Of a stretch of DNA of 64,000 nucleotides, positions 24,878-32,378 are shown piece after piece (position 1 is the stretch's first letter; every line of letters begins with the position of its first letter). The DNA is from Blastococcus sp. CT_GayMR19 (GTDB lineage: Bacteria; Actinomycetota; Actinomycetes; Mycobacteriales; Geodermatophilaceae). The stretch lies in contig NZ_SPQL01000001.1 in assembly GCF_004570385.1 (NCBI RefSeq), positions 124,001-188,000 of the forward strand. The letters run 5' to 3'. Position numbers and translations under genes: made by a program. Below the pieces are notes generated by a model. It did not search any database and was not told where the DNA came from. It worked only from the letters and a program-made list of their open reading frames with translations.

Positions 24878-26272
24878 TCAGTGAACAGCGAGACCAAAGA
24901 GTCCGGCCGCCAGGCCGAGCAGCGCGCAGACGCCGAGCGTGCGCAGGACCGACCACCTGAGCGCGAAGATCAGCACGGCGGCGACCAACCCGATCCCGAG
25001 CGCCAATGGCCGGAGCGAGGCCGGGTCGGGCAGCTCCAGCGCGAGCAGCCATCCGTCGACCGCGTCGGTCTCGGCGAAGAGCGTGTGGACGGCGAAGTAG
25101 ACGCCGAGGTTCGCGATCACCCCGACGACCGCCGCGGTGATGCCGGTGAGGGCCGCCGACAGGGACCGGTTGCCGCGGAGCCGCTCCATGTACGGCGCGC
25201 CGAGCAGGACGAACAGGAAGCTCGGCACGAACGTCACCCACGTGACCAGCAGCGACGCGAGGACGGCGGCGACCCACGGGTCCAGCGTCCCCGGGTCGCG
25301 GTAGGCACCGAGGAACGCCACGAACTGGACGACCATGATCAGCGGCCCGGGCGTCGTCTCGGCCAGGGCGAGCCCGCGCACCATCTCCCCGGGCGCCAGC
25401 CAGCCGTAGACCGACACGGCCTGCTGGGCTACGTAAGCCAGCACGGCGTAGGCGCCGCCGAAGGTCACCACCGCGGCTCCGGAGAAGAAGAGGCCCTGCT
25501 GGGTGAACACGCTGCCGGCGCCGGTGAGCAGCGCGACGGCGGCGACCGGCAGGCCCCAGACGAGCAGCCCCACCACCAGCACGCGCACGGTCCGCCGGGT
25601 CGAGGGCAGCTCGGTGTGCAGGACGTCGTCCGGGATGACCGGCGGCGGGCCGTCGTCCGCTGCCTCCTTGCCGCCACCGAGTGGAAGGCCGGCCGGACGC
25701 CGGCGGTGCAGCGCCCAGCCGAGGAAGCCGGCCACCAGGACGACCACCGGGAACGGCACCGCGAACAGCGCGAGCGCCAGGAACGACGCGACCGCGATGG
25801 CGACCAGCGCCGGGCTGGTGAGCGCCCGCTTCGCCACCCGGACCACCGCCTGCGCCACGATCGCGAGGACCGCGGGCGCGAGCCCCGCGAACAGGGCGGT
25901 CACCGCGGTCGTGGAGCCGAAGGCGACGTAGACGGCCGCCAGCGCCAGCAGGGCGAGGACGCCGGGCAGCACGAACAGCCCGCCGGCCACGAGCCCGCCG
26001 CGGGTGCCGTGCAGGAGCCACCCGACGTAGGTGGCCAGCTGCTGGGCCTCCGGGCCGGGCAGCAGCATGCAGTAGTTCATCGCGTGCAGGAACCGGCGCT
26101 GGCCAATCCACCGCTTCTCGTCGACCAGGGTGCGCTGCATGACGGCGATCTGGCCCGCCGGACCGCCGAAGGTCTGCAGCGAGATGGCGAACCAGGCGCG
26201 CACCGCCGTCCCGAACGGGACCGCCGGTTCCGACGCCCCGGCACCCGGCCTGAGTTCGGCGTCACTGGTCAC
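24878..26272 (-). CDS. chrA: chromate transporter, full-length CHR family
   Basis: 464 residues with about ten to twelve hydrophobic segments in two homologous halves. Half one has the motif FGGPAGQIAVMQRTLVDEKR and NYCMLLPGPEAQQLATYVGW; half two has FGGAYAVLAYVAQQAV and LAETTPGPLIMVVQFVAFLG, the paired CHR signatures. The protein would export chromate or related oxyanions. GTG at 26272 is chosen, as the longer frame upstream crosses the divergent promoter region. No chrB-like regulator is adjacent. The neighbour at 26377 is transcribed away. Confidence 0.9.
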   Translation of the reverse strand: MTSDAELRPGAGASEPAVPFGTAVRAWFAISLQTFGGPAGQIAVMQRTLVDEKRWIGQRRFLHAMNYCMLLPGPEAQQLATYVGWLLHGTRGGLVAGGLFVLPGVLALLALAAVYVAFGSTTAVTALFAGLAPAVLAIVAQAVVRVAKRALTSPALVAIAVASFLALALFAVPFPVVVLVAGFLGWALHRRRPAGLPLGGGKEAADDGPPPVIPDDVLHTELPSTRRTVRVLVVGLLVWGLPVAAVALLTGAGSVFTQQGLFFSGAAVVTFGGAYAVLAYVAQQAVSVYGWLAPGEMVRGLALAETTPGPLIMVVQFVAFLGAYRDPGTLDPWVAAVLASLLVTWVTFVPSFLFVLLGAPYMERLRGNRSLSAALTGITAAVVGVIANLGVYFAVHTLFAETDAVDGWLLALELPDPASLRPLALGIGLVAAVLIFALRWSVLRTLGVCALLGLAAGLFGLAVH

Positions 26273-26376
26273 GAAGGGCTCCGGATCGGCAGGCTGCGGC
26301 CGGGACGGTGGGGCCGGCGCAGGAATCGTCCCAGGTGGCCCGGGCGCGGAGCCGCGGCACCCGCCATGATCCTCGC

Positions 26377-27423
26377 GTGACCTCTGCCGGCTCGACGATG
26401 CAGCCCGTCCGGTTCGGCCTGGTGGGCTACGGCTTCGGCGGGCGGTACTTCCACGCCCCGCTGCTCGGCGCCGCACCGGAGTGCGAGTTCCTCGGAGTCG
26501 TCACCACCTCGCCCGAGCGGCAGGCCCTCGTCGCCGCCGAGCACCCGGCGGTCCGGACGTTCGCCTCGCTCGCGGAGCTGAAGGCGGCCGGGGCCGAGGC
26601 GGTCTCGATCTCCACGCCGGCCGACACGCACACGCCCCTCAGCGAGCAGGCGCTCGAGCTCGGCCTCGCGGTCGTCTGCGACAAGCCGTTCGCGCTCGAC
26701 GCGCCGTCCGCCCGGAGAACCGTCGAGATGGCCGAGCGGCTCGGGTTGCCTCTGGCGCCCTATCAGAACCGGCGCTGGGACGCCGACTTCCTCACCGTCC
26801 GCGCCCTGGCGGACGACGGCTCGCTCGGCGACGTCACCCGGTTCGAGTCCCGGTTCGAGCGGCTGGCGCCCGAGGACGGACCCGGTGCCGCCGGCGGCGG
26901 CACCCTGCTCGACTTCGGCGCCCATCTCGTGGACCAGGCGCTGGTGCTGCTCGGGCCGGTGACGTCGGTCCACGCGGAGTGGCGGCTGCGCGAGAACGGT
27001 CTGGACGACGACGTGTTCGTCGCCCTCACCCACGCAGCCGGAGCCCGGTCGCACCTGTGGGGCAGCTGGAGCCAGGGGGCGCCGGGCCCGCGGTTCCGGG
27101 TCACCGGGACGACCGGCAGCTACGTGAACGCAACCCTGATGGACGTCCAGGAGGACCTGCTGCTCGGCGGGCACACACCGGCGACGCTGGGCGAGGAGTG
27201 GGGGGTCGAGCCGCCCGAGCGGTGGGGACGCGTGCACCGCGGGGACGCCGGCGAGCCGGCGCCGACCCGACGCGGACGCTGGGACACGTTCTACCCCGCG
27301 TTCGCCCGGGCGGTGCGGGGGCTCGGTCCGGTGCCCGTCGAGCCGCGCGACGCCGTCGCCACGGCGATCGTCCTCGACGCCGCCCGCCGCAGCGCCACCT
27401 CGGGAGAAGCCGTTCGCCTGTAG
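26377..27423 (+). CDS. Gfo/Idh/MocA family NAD(P)-dependent oxidoreductase
   Basis: 348 residues. The N-terminal Rossmann domain starts VRFGLVGYGFGGRYFHAPLL, with the family motif VVCDKPFALDAPSARRTVEM (the EKP-type motif, here DKP) and then APYQNRRWDADF. The C-terminal alpha/beta domain has GGGTLLDFGAHLVDQALVLLG, where the family's catalytic-region His/Asp lie. Members oxidise sugars, inositols or related polyols. GTG at 26377 is used; an ATG at 26398 is possible. Single gene, divergent from chrA, with a terminator hairpin downstream. Confidence 0.85.
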   Translation: MTSAGSTMQPVRFGLVGYGFGGRYFHAPLLGAAPECEFLGVVTTSPERQALVAAEHPAVRTFASLAELKAAGAEAVSISTPADTHTPLSEQALELGLAVVCDKPFALDAPSARRTVEMAERLGLPLAPYQNRRWDADFLTVRALADDGSLGDVTRFESRFERLAPEDGPGAAGGGTLLDFGAHLVDQALVLLGPVTSVHAEWRLRENGLDDDVFVALTHAAGARSHLWGSWSQGAPGPRFRVTGTTGSYVNATLMDVQEDLLLGGHTPATLGEEWGVEPPERWGRVHRGDAGEPAPTRRGRWDTFYPAFARAVRGLGPVPVEPRDAVATAIVLDAARRSATSGEAVRL

Positions 27424-27511
27424 CGGGGAGATCGAGCCGGCGGCGGAGCTCTACGGCAGGCAGGTCAGCACCGAGGCGCTCATCCCGGTCTCGTCAGCAG
27501 AACGCTCGGCG

Positions 27512-27544
27512 CCGGTGCGGACGGCGACGAGCCGTCCGCACCGG
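27512..27544. terminator. terminator hairpin between convergent genes
   Basis: A 14-bp perfect stem, CCGGTGCGGACGGC at 27512-27525 with 27531-27544, and a 5-base loop. It lies between the ends of the oxidoreductase (27423, plus) and the CHRD-like gene (27556, minus), so it can serve both. Confidence 0.75.
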
Positions 27545-27555
27545 ACGCGTTCCGC

Positions 27556-28209
27556 TCAGTGGTCCTCGAGCACCCCGCACATGGCCGGGTCGGTGGCCTC
27601 GGCGGGCAGCGCCGGGTTCAGGTCGGACATGGCCTCACCGTCGTACGCGCCACTTCCGTTGTAGTCGACACCGTGGATCACGACGACGCCCTTCCCGTCG
27701 GCAATCGCCTCGGCGACTCCGTCAGCGGTCTCGAAGAGCCCATCGCGCTCGTAGTTGATGGTCCCCTCCGTGGCGGTGTCGTAGCGGTCGATCGCCAGCA
27801 CGCTCTCCGGGCTGGTGTCGCCTTCCGTGGTGAGCGAGAGCATGACCGGCCCGTAGGCCGGGGCGCCCTCCGTGGTGGTCAGGCGCCCGTCACCACTCGT
27901 GTCGTCCATGAGGGTCGGGCACTCGTTGCGCGCCGTCTCACCGAAGTGGACGTGCGCCGCGTGAGGCTGGTCGGCCAGCAGTCCGTGGGCCGCCACCTCG
28001 AACTCGTCGATCCGGCCCTTCTCGTCGAACTCCACCTCGGCGTGCCCGGAGCCGTGGACACCGCTGCCGGGAATCGGCTCGAGGTGGGCCAGGACCTCGT
28101 GACCGTGCCGGCTCGGGTCGTTGTGGCTGTCGGCACCGGCGGGCGGCGCGAACAGCGTCAGACCCACCAATGGGGCGACGAGGACAAGGGCACGGGCAGT
28201 CTTCGACAT
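27556..28209 (-). CDS. secreted CHRD-like protein
   Basis: 217 residues. A signal peptide (MSKTARALVLVAPLVGLTLF then APPAGA, cleavage before DSHND) is clear. The mature part resembles CHRD domains: SGVHGSGHAEVEFDEKGRID, HGLLADQPHAAHVHFGE and a CP pair, then GDTSPESVLAIDRYDT and VVVIHGVDYNGSGAYDG. The His- and Asp-rich loops might bind metal. Function in bacteria is unknown. The ATG at 28209 follows AAAGGAGA. Upstream lies an unusually AT-rich stretch that probably contains its promoter. Confidence 0.7.
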   Translation of the reverse strand: MSKTARALVLVAPLVGLTLFAPPAGADSHNDPSRHGHEVLAHLEPIPGSGVHGSGHAEVEFDEKGRIDEFEVAAHGLLADQPHAAHVHFGETARNECPTLMDDTSGDGRLTTTEGAPAYGPVMLSLTTEGDTSPESVLAIDRYDTATEGTINYERDGLFETADGVAEAIADGKGVVVIHGVDYNGSGAYDGEAMSDLNPALPAEATDPAMCGVLEDH

Positions 28210-28534
28210 CGCGGTCTCCTTTGAGGCGATAGGTTGGTTGTGCTATCCCTCATTCGGGTGACGACGACCGTTCGGTTGTGTTCACATCGCCTTTTCTTCA
28301 TTTACCGATTGAAAATCTTTTGTCGCAGAAACACATCTGCGGCAACAACGCACGGTGAGATTGGCTCTACATGGTGAGGCCTGGCGCGCCGTAGCAAGGA
28401 GCGCCTACGCCAGACCCGTCGGTGACAGGTTCCGCGGCCGCGGGGTTCCCCCGTCACCGGTCGTCCTTCGACTGGGTGCTCCTGCGCGCTACCGTCGCCG
28501 CCAGCGGCCGGCGTCGTCCGCGGGAGGGGGTGGC
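28210..28534. other. gene-free AT-rich intergenic region
   Basis: 325 bases between the divergent CHRD-like and 78-residue genes. Line 28261-28320 has only 25 G+C of 60, by far the lowest seen in this window. It contains a short imperfect hairpin (TTGTCGCAGA at 28320-28329 against TCTGCGGCAA at 28336-28345, one mismatch). The rest, toward 28534, returns to high GC. I see no coding potential; it most likely holds divergent promoters. Confidence 0.6.
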
Positions 28535-28771
28535 ATGAGCGTCCACGTGGAGCTGCACCACGGTCCGGACAGCGACACCGTCGAGGTGTTCGACGACGCC
28601 GATCTGCCCGCCGGGATGAGCGGCACCTACTGCTACCACCTGGCCGCCGGCGGCTCGCTGGTCATCCTCGTCGACGAACGCGGGGAGAGCCGGGTCGACC
28701 GGGTCTTCAGCCCGACGGCCTGGCGCAGCGCCAAGGGCGACGTCTGGCGCAAGGGTCTCCTGCTCCACTGA
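28535..28771 (+). CDS. small conserved hypothetical protein
   Basis: 78 residues: MSVHVELHHGPDSDTVEVF, then YCYHLAAGGSLVILVDERGE and VDRVFSPTAWRSAKGDVWRK. It looks like a compact beta-rich protein; no family is recognised. The ribosome site GGGAGGGGG lies seven bases before the ATG, which is strong support that it is translated. It is divergent from the CHRD-like gene. Confidence 0.65.
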   Translation: MSVHVELHHGPDSDTVEVFDDADLPAGMSGTYCYHLAAGGSLVILVDERGESRVDRVFSPTAWRSAKGDVWRKGLLLH

Positions 28772-28909
28772 CCGAACCGGGCCACGCAGTCCGGTCGCGA
28801 CGGGGTCCGGCCCAGACCCGGCGGGCGCGGGGTACTGGTCAGCGGCGGCCAGTCGGTCCAGGCGCCGGTGCGAGGCTGGAGCGAAGAAGCCGCGCGGTCA
28901 AGGAACTGA

Positions 28910-29026
28910 CGTGCCGGGACCTTCGTCGCCGTTCAGGTCCGCCTGACCGGCACTCCGTACCACGAGCCGTCGGCCCGCGACGCCCGCCGCCGGATCCTGG
29001 AGTTCTTCGGGCGCCACCTGCGGTGA
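28910..29026 (+). pseudogene. possible C-terminal remnant of a dienelactone hydrolase-type enzyme
   Basis: A 38-codon frame bounded by stops ends in SARDARRRILEFFGRHLR, closely like the last helix of dienelactone hydrolases, preceded by VQVRLTGTPYHEP where intact enzymes have the catalytic-His strand and loop. The expected His-Gly-Phe is absent and nothing upstream continues the domain. I read it as a deletion relic of about 35 residues; the match is short and could be chance. Confidence 0.35.
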
Positions 29027-29036
29027 CCCGGTCAGC

Positions 29037-29420
29037 TCAGGACGGCTGACCGAGCCCCAGTTGGCGAAGCCGCTCCGCGGTGTCCTCCAGACCCCAGATC
29101 TCCACGATCCGGCTGTCCTCGAAGCGGAAGAACTACACCTCGTCGACGTCGACGAAGCACCGGCCCGTCGGCTGGTGCCCGAGCCAGGGGCCGTGGTGGG
29201 TGGCCGAACAGGTGAACCGTCCGACGACCTGGTCGCCCTCGGCGAGCAGGGTCACCGTCCGCATCCGGACGTCGGGGAAGGACGCGCGGAACGGGGCCAC
29301 CCACTCCCTCGCCTCGCGGGCCAGGTCGGGCCCGCACACCTCGTCGGCGACATCCGGACGTCCCTCGTTGATCAGCTCGTCGACCCAGCGGCGGACGACG
29401 TCCTTGTTGGTGTGGGACAT
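29037..29420 (-). pseudogene. SnoaL-like protein gene interrupted by one TAG codon
   Basis: The ATG at 29420 starts MSHTNKDVVRRWVDELINEG, a SnoaL/NTF2-like fold, and translation matches the family through GRCFVDVDEV. Codon 96 (29135-29133) is TAG, exactly where family members have Tyr (VYFFR), and the same frame then continues FFRFEDSRIVEIWGLEDTAE to a normal end at 29037. A single C-to-G change would restore a 127-residue protein. Either a recent nonsense mutation, a sequencing error, or a 95-residue product. It follows the hydroxyacid dehydrogenase gene on the same strand. Confidence 0.75.
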
Positions 29421-29545
29421 GACGGGCTCCCATTCGGTCGTCGCAGTCACTCGGTCCGGTCGCCGCATCCTCCTCGCCCGAGGTCCCCATCGGTCCGTCG
29501 CCACGACCGCGCCGGTCTGTGCGCCTCCTCTCCCCACGCCCGGCG

Positions 29546-30499
29546 TCAGCGGCCCTCGACGACCGGGTACGTGGGCCGGCCGGTCGACGCCCAGTCGACG
29601 ATGTTCTGCGCGGCCTTGCAGCGGAGCTCGGCCTCCGCCTCCTCGGAGTACCACCCGACGTGCGGCGTGAGCAGCGCGCGGGGGTGGGTGAGCAGCGGGT
29701 GGCCCCACTCCGGCGGCTCCTGAGGCAGCACGTCGAGCCCCACCCCGGCGAGCCGGCCGTCGTCGAGCGCCTGCACCAGGGCGTCGAGGTCCATGAGACC
29801 ACCCCGGGCGGTGTTGACGAGGTACGAGCCCGGCGGCATCCGGGAGAGCCGCTCCGCGTCCACGAGTCCGCGGGTCCTGTCGGCCAACGGGAGGTGCAGG
29901 GTGACGGCGTTGCTGCGGGCGAACACCTCGTCGAGGGCCACCCGCTCCACGCCGGGTGGCCACGCCGAATCCGGCAGGTGCGGGTCGTAGCCCACGCAGC
30001 CTCCGAACCACGGAGCCGCGCGCTCCGCCGTCATCCGGCCGATGCGGCCCAGCCCGATCACGCCCAGCGTCAGCCCGCTCGGCCGCCGCAGCGGCCCGCC
30101 GAGCTGGTAGTCCCACCGGCGGGCGCGCACCTCCCGGTCGTGCCCGCCGAGGTTGCGCAGCAGCGCCAGCAGCAGGGCCGTCGCGTGCAGCGCCACCTCG
30201 GTGGTGCCGTAGTCCGGCACGTTGCACACCCAGACGCCGCGCGCCCGCGCCGCCTCCTGGTCGACGACGTCGACCCCCACCCCGTACCGGCTGACCAGCC
30301 GCAGCCGCGGCAGCGCGTCGAACACCTCCGCGGTGATCGGCGCGTACTGGACGAGGAGGGCGTCGGCGTCCCCTGCGGCGTCGACGACCTCCTGCGCGGT
30401 CGTGCACCGGGCCGTGCGCAGCTCGTGCCCCGCGGCGCGCAGGACGCCGGCCTCGATGTCCAGGGACGCGTACTCCGCGTCCGTGACCAGCACCCGCAT
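29546..30499 (-). CDS. D-isomer-specific 2-hydroxyacid dehydrogenase
   Basis: 317 residues. The NAD-binding motif LTLGVIGLGRIGRMTAERAA is near residue 145; the catalytic trio is seen as Arg in LVSRYGVGVD/NTARGG, Glu in PQEPPEW and His in LTPHVGWYSEEAE. It should reduce a 2-keto acid or oxidise a D-2-hydroxy acid with NAD(H). The start ATG at 30499 is three bases after the stop of the DHDPS-family gene, so it is the last intact gene of the catabolic operon. The substrate is probably a sugar-acid or hydroxy-acid intermediate, by context only. Confidence 0.85.
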   Translation of the reverse strand: MRVLVTDAEYASLDIEAGVLRAAGHELRTARCTTAQEVVDAAGDADALLVQYAPITAEVFDALPRLRLVSRYGVGVDVVDQEAARARGVWVCNVPDYGTTEVALHATALLLALLRNLGGHDREVRARRWDYQLGGPLRRPSGLTLGVIGLGRIGRMTAERAAPWFGGCVGYDPHLPDSAWPPGVERVALDEVFARSNAVTLHLPLADRTRGLVDAERLSRMPPGSYLVNTARGGLMDLDALVQALDDGRLAGVGLDVLPQEPPEWGHPLLTHPRALLTPHVGWYSEEAEAELRCKAAQNIVDWASTGRPTYPVVEGR

Positions 30500-30502
30500 G
30501 CC

Positions 30503-31396
30503 TCAGCCGTCCGAGGGCACGGCCATCGCGCGCTCCGCCGCCGCGGCGGCGTCGAAGGTCGGCGGAACCGGCACCAACGGCGGGCGCACGGTGCCCATCG
30601 GGCAGCCGTGCCGCTGTTCGGCGACCCGCTTGAGCACGCCTGCCGACACGTACTCCTTGGTCATCGCCCGCACCGTCTGGAGGTGCGCCGACATCGCCGC
30701 CACCTGCTCGGCACGCCCCGCCCGCACGTGCCCGTACAGCGCGACCACCTGCTCCGGCACGATGTTCGCCAGGGCCGAGATCGACCCGTGCGCGGTGAGC
30801 AGCCGGGCGGGCAGGTCGTCCTCGGTGCCGACGAGCACACCCTTTCCGGCGCCGTGGACGGTCGCGGCGTAGCCGGCCTCTCCCCCGGAGTCCTTGACCC
30901 CCCACACGGGCAGCGACGTGACCAGCTCGGGCGGGACCGGGACTGCGTACTTCGGGATGTGGTAGATCACGACGGGGTGGCGGGTGGCGGCCAGGACGCG
31001 CTCGTAGAACAGCCGCAGCCCGTCGCTGTGGAGGGGCTTGAAGTAGTAGGGCGGCAGCACCATCACGGCCCGGACCGGCAGGTCCTGCAGGAAGGCGAGC
31101 AGGTCGAGGGTGTCGGGCAGGTTGCCCTCGGCGACCGTGGGCACGATCTGGAGCCCGCCGCCCTCGGCGACGAGCGCCTCGAGCACGGTGCGCTTCTCGG
31201 CCGCGGCCACCGACGGCCCCTCCCCGTTCGTCCCGAACGGGATGACCCCGCGCACCCCGTGGCCGGCCAGCCAGCGGACGTGCGCGAGATAGGAGTCGAC
31301 ATCGATGCTGAACCGGTCGTCGTCGCGGAACGGCGTCACGTTCGCGACGTAGACGCCGTCGAGGAGGTGGGCGGGGGAATCCGAGGACATGGTCAT
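30503..31396 (-). CDS. dihydrodipicolinate synthase/N-acetylneuraminate lyase family aldolase
   Basis: 297 residues, class I (Schiff-base) TIM-barrel family. The motif IPFGTNGEGPSVAAAEK (GTNGE, 55-59), the catalytic Tyr145 in VVIYHIPKY and the Schiff-base Lys168 in VWGVKDSGGEAG are present. The neighbours (2-keto-3-deoxygluconate-type kinase, hydroxyacid dehydrogenases) argue for a 2-keto-3-deoxy sugar-acid aldolase or dehydratase rather than lysine synthesis. The ATG at 31396 overlaps the kinase stop by four bases. Confidence 0.85.
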   Translation of the reverse strand: MTMSSDSPAHLLDGVYVANVTPFRDDDRFSIDVDSYLAHVRWLAGHGVRGVIPFGTNGEGPSVAAAEKRTVLEALVAEGGGLQIVPTVAEGNLPDTLDLLAFLQDLPVRAVMVLPPYYFKPLHSDGLRLFYERVLAATRHPVVIYHIPKYAVPVPPELVTSLPVWGVKDSGGEAGYAATVHGAGKGVLVGTEDDLPARLLTAHGSISALANIVPEQVVALYGHVRAGRAEQVAAMSAHLQTVRAMTKEYVSAGVLKRVAEQRHGCPMGTVRPPLVPVPPTFDAAAAAERAMAVPSDG

Positions 31397-32364
31397 CTCC
31401 CGAGGTCGACGGTCCGGTCGAGGAAGGCCGCGAGCTCGCGCCGGCTCGGCAGGCCCTCGTAGTCACCCAGGTTCTGCACGCAGAAGGCGCCCATGGCGTT
31501 GGCCGTCCGCAACCGCTCAGCCGGGTCACTGCCCCAGAGGGTGGCGGCGAGATAGCCGGCGGCGAAGGCGTCCCCCGCCCCGATCGGGTCGAGCTGGCGG
31601 GCGGGAAAGCCGGGGGCGGTCAGCCGCTCGCCGTCGATCGTCGCTGCGCACCCCCGGGCGCCGAGCTTGACGACGACCTCCGAGGGGCCGGTGTCCGGGA
31701 ACCGCTCCAGACAGGCCTCGTCGTCCCACCCCCACAGGGCGCGCGCCTCCTCGTCACCGACGAGCAGGACGTCGACGGAGGGCAGCAGCGCCTCGGTGGC
31801 GGCGCGCGCGGCCGACGGCTCCCACAGCCGGCTGCGGTAGTTGACGTCGTAGCTCACCCTGACTCCCGCTGCCCCGGCGGTCTTCGCCGCCCAGGTAACG
31901 AACTCGGCGCACTCCGCGGACAGCGCGCCGGTGATGCCGGTGAGATGCAGGAACGCTGCGCCGTCGAGGATCGAGGGGTCGAAGGCGCCGGGCGCCAGCG
32001 TCGCGGCGGCCGAGCCGCGGCGGTAGTAGTAGACCCGCGTCGCCCCCGCGACCTTTTCCCGCAGGTAGAGGCCCGTGGGCCGGCCGGGCACCCGGCGGAC
32101 CGCAGCGGTGTCGACCCCCTCGGCGCGGACCCGGTGCAGCACGAGCTCGCCGGGCTCGTCCTCACCCAGTGCGCTCACCCAGCTCGCCGGTATCCCGAGC
32201 CGGGAGAGGCCGATCGCCACGTTGCTCTCCGCGCCGCCGATCGACAGCGTCACGGCGCCCGCGTGCCGCAGCCGGCCAGGGCCCGACGGCGCGACCAGCA
32301 TCATCGTCTCGCCCGCCGTCACCACCCGCGGGACGCCGTCGCCGGCGGACGCCGTCGCAGTCAT
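31393..32364 (-). CDS. PfkB-family carbohydrate kinase, 2-dehydro-3-deoxygluconokinase-like
   Basis: 323 residues. Ribokinase-fold signatures: GGAESNVAIGLSRLGIPASW near the start, YDVNYRSRLW, VVVKLGARGCAATIDGE and the anion-hole/catalytic base motif LDPIGAGDAFAAGYLAATLW. The text YYYRRGSAAATLAPGAFD is typical of KDG kinases. It would phosphorylate a 2-keto-3-deoxy sugar acid. The gene starts 14 bases after the Nramp-like carrier and overlaps the aldolase by four bases, so carrier, kinase and aldolase are one transcription unit. Confidence 0.85.
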   Translation of the reverse strand: MTATASAGDGVPRVVTAGETMMLVAPSGPGRLRHAGAVTLSIGGAESNVAIGLSRLGIPASWVSALGEDEPGELVLHRVRAEGVDTAAVRRVPGRPTGLYLREKVAGATRVYYYRRGSAAATLAPGAFDPSILDGAAFLHLTGITGALSAECAEFVTWAAKTAGAAGVRVSYDVNYRSRLWEPSAARAATEALLPSVDVLLVGDEEARALWGWDDEACLERFPDTGPSEVVVKLGARGCAATIDGERLTAPGFPARQLDPIGAGDAFAAGYLAATLWGSDPAERLRTANAMGAFCVQNLGDYEGLPSRRELAAFLDRTVDLGR

Positions 32365-32378
32365 CGCGGCGCGTCCGG

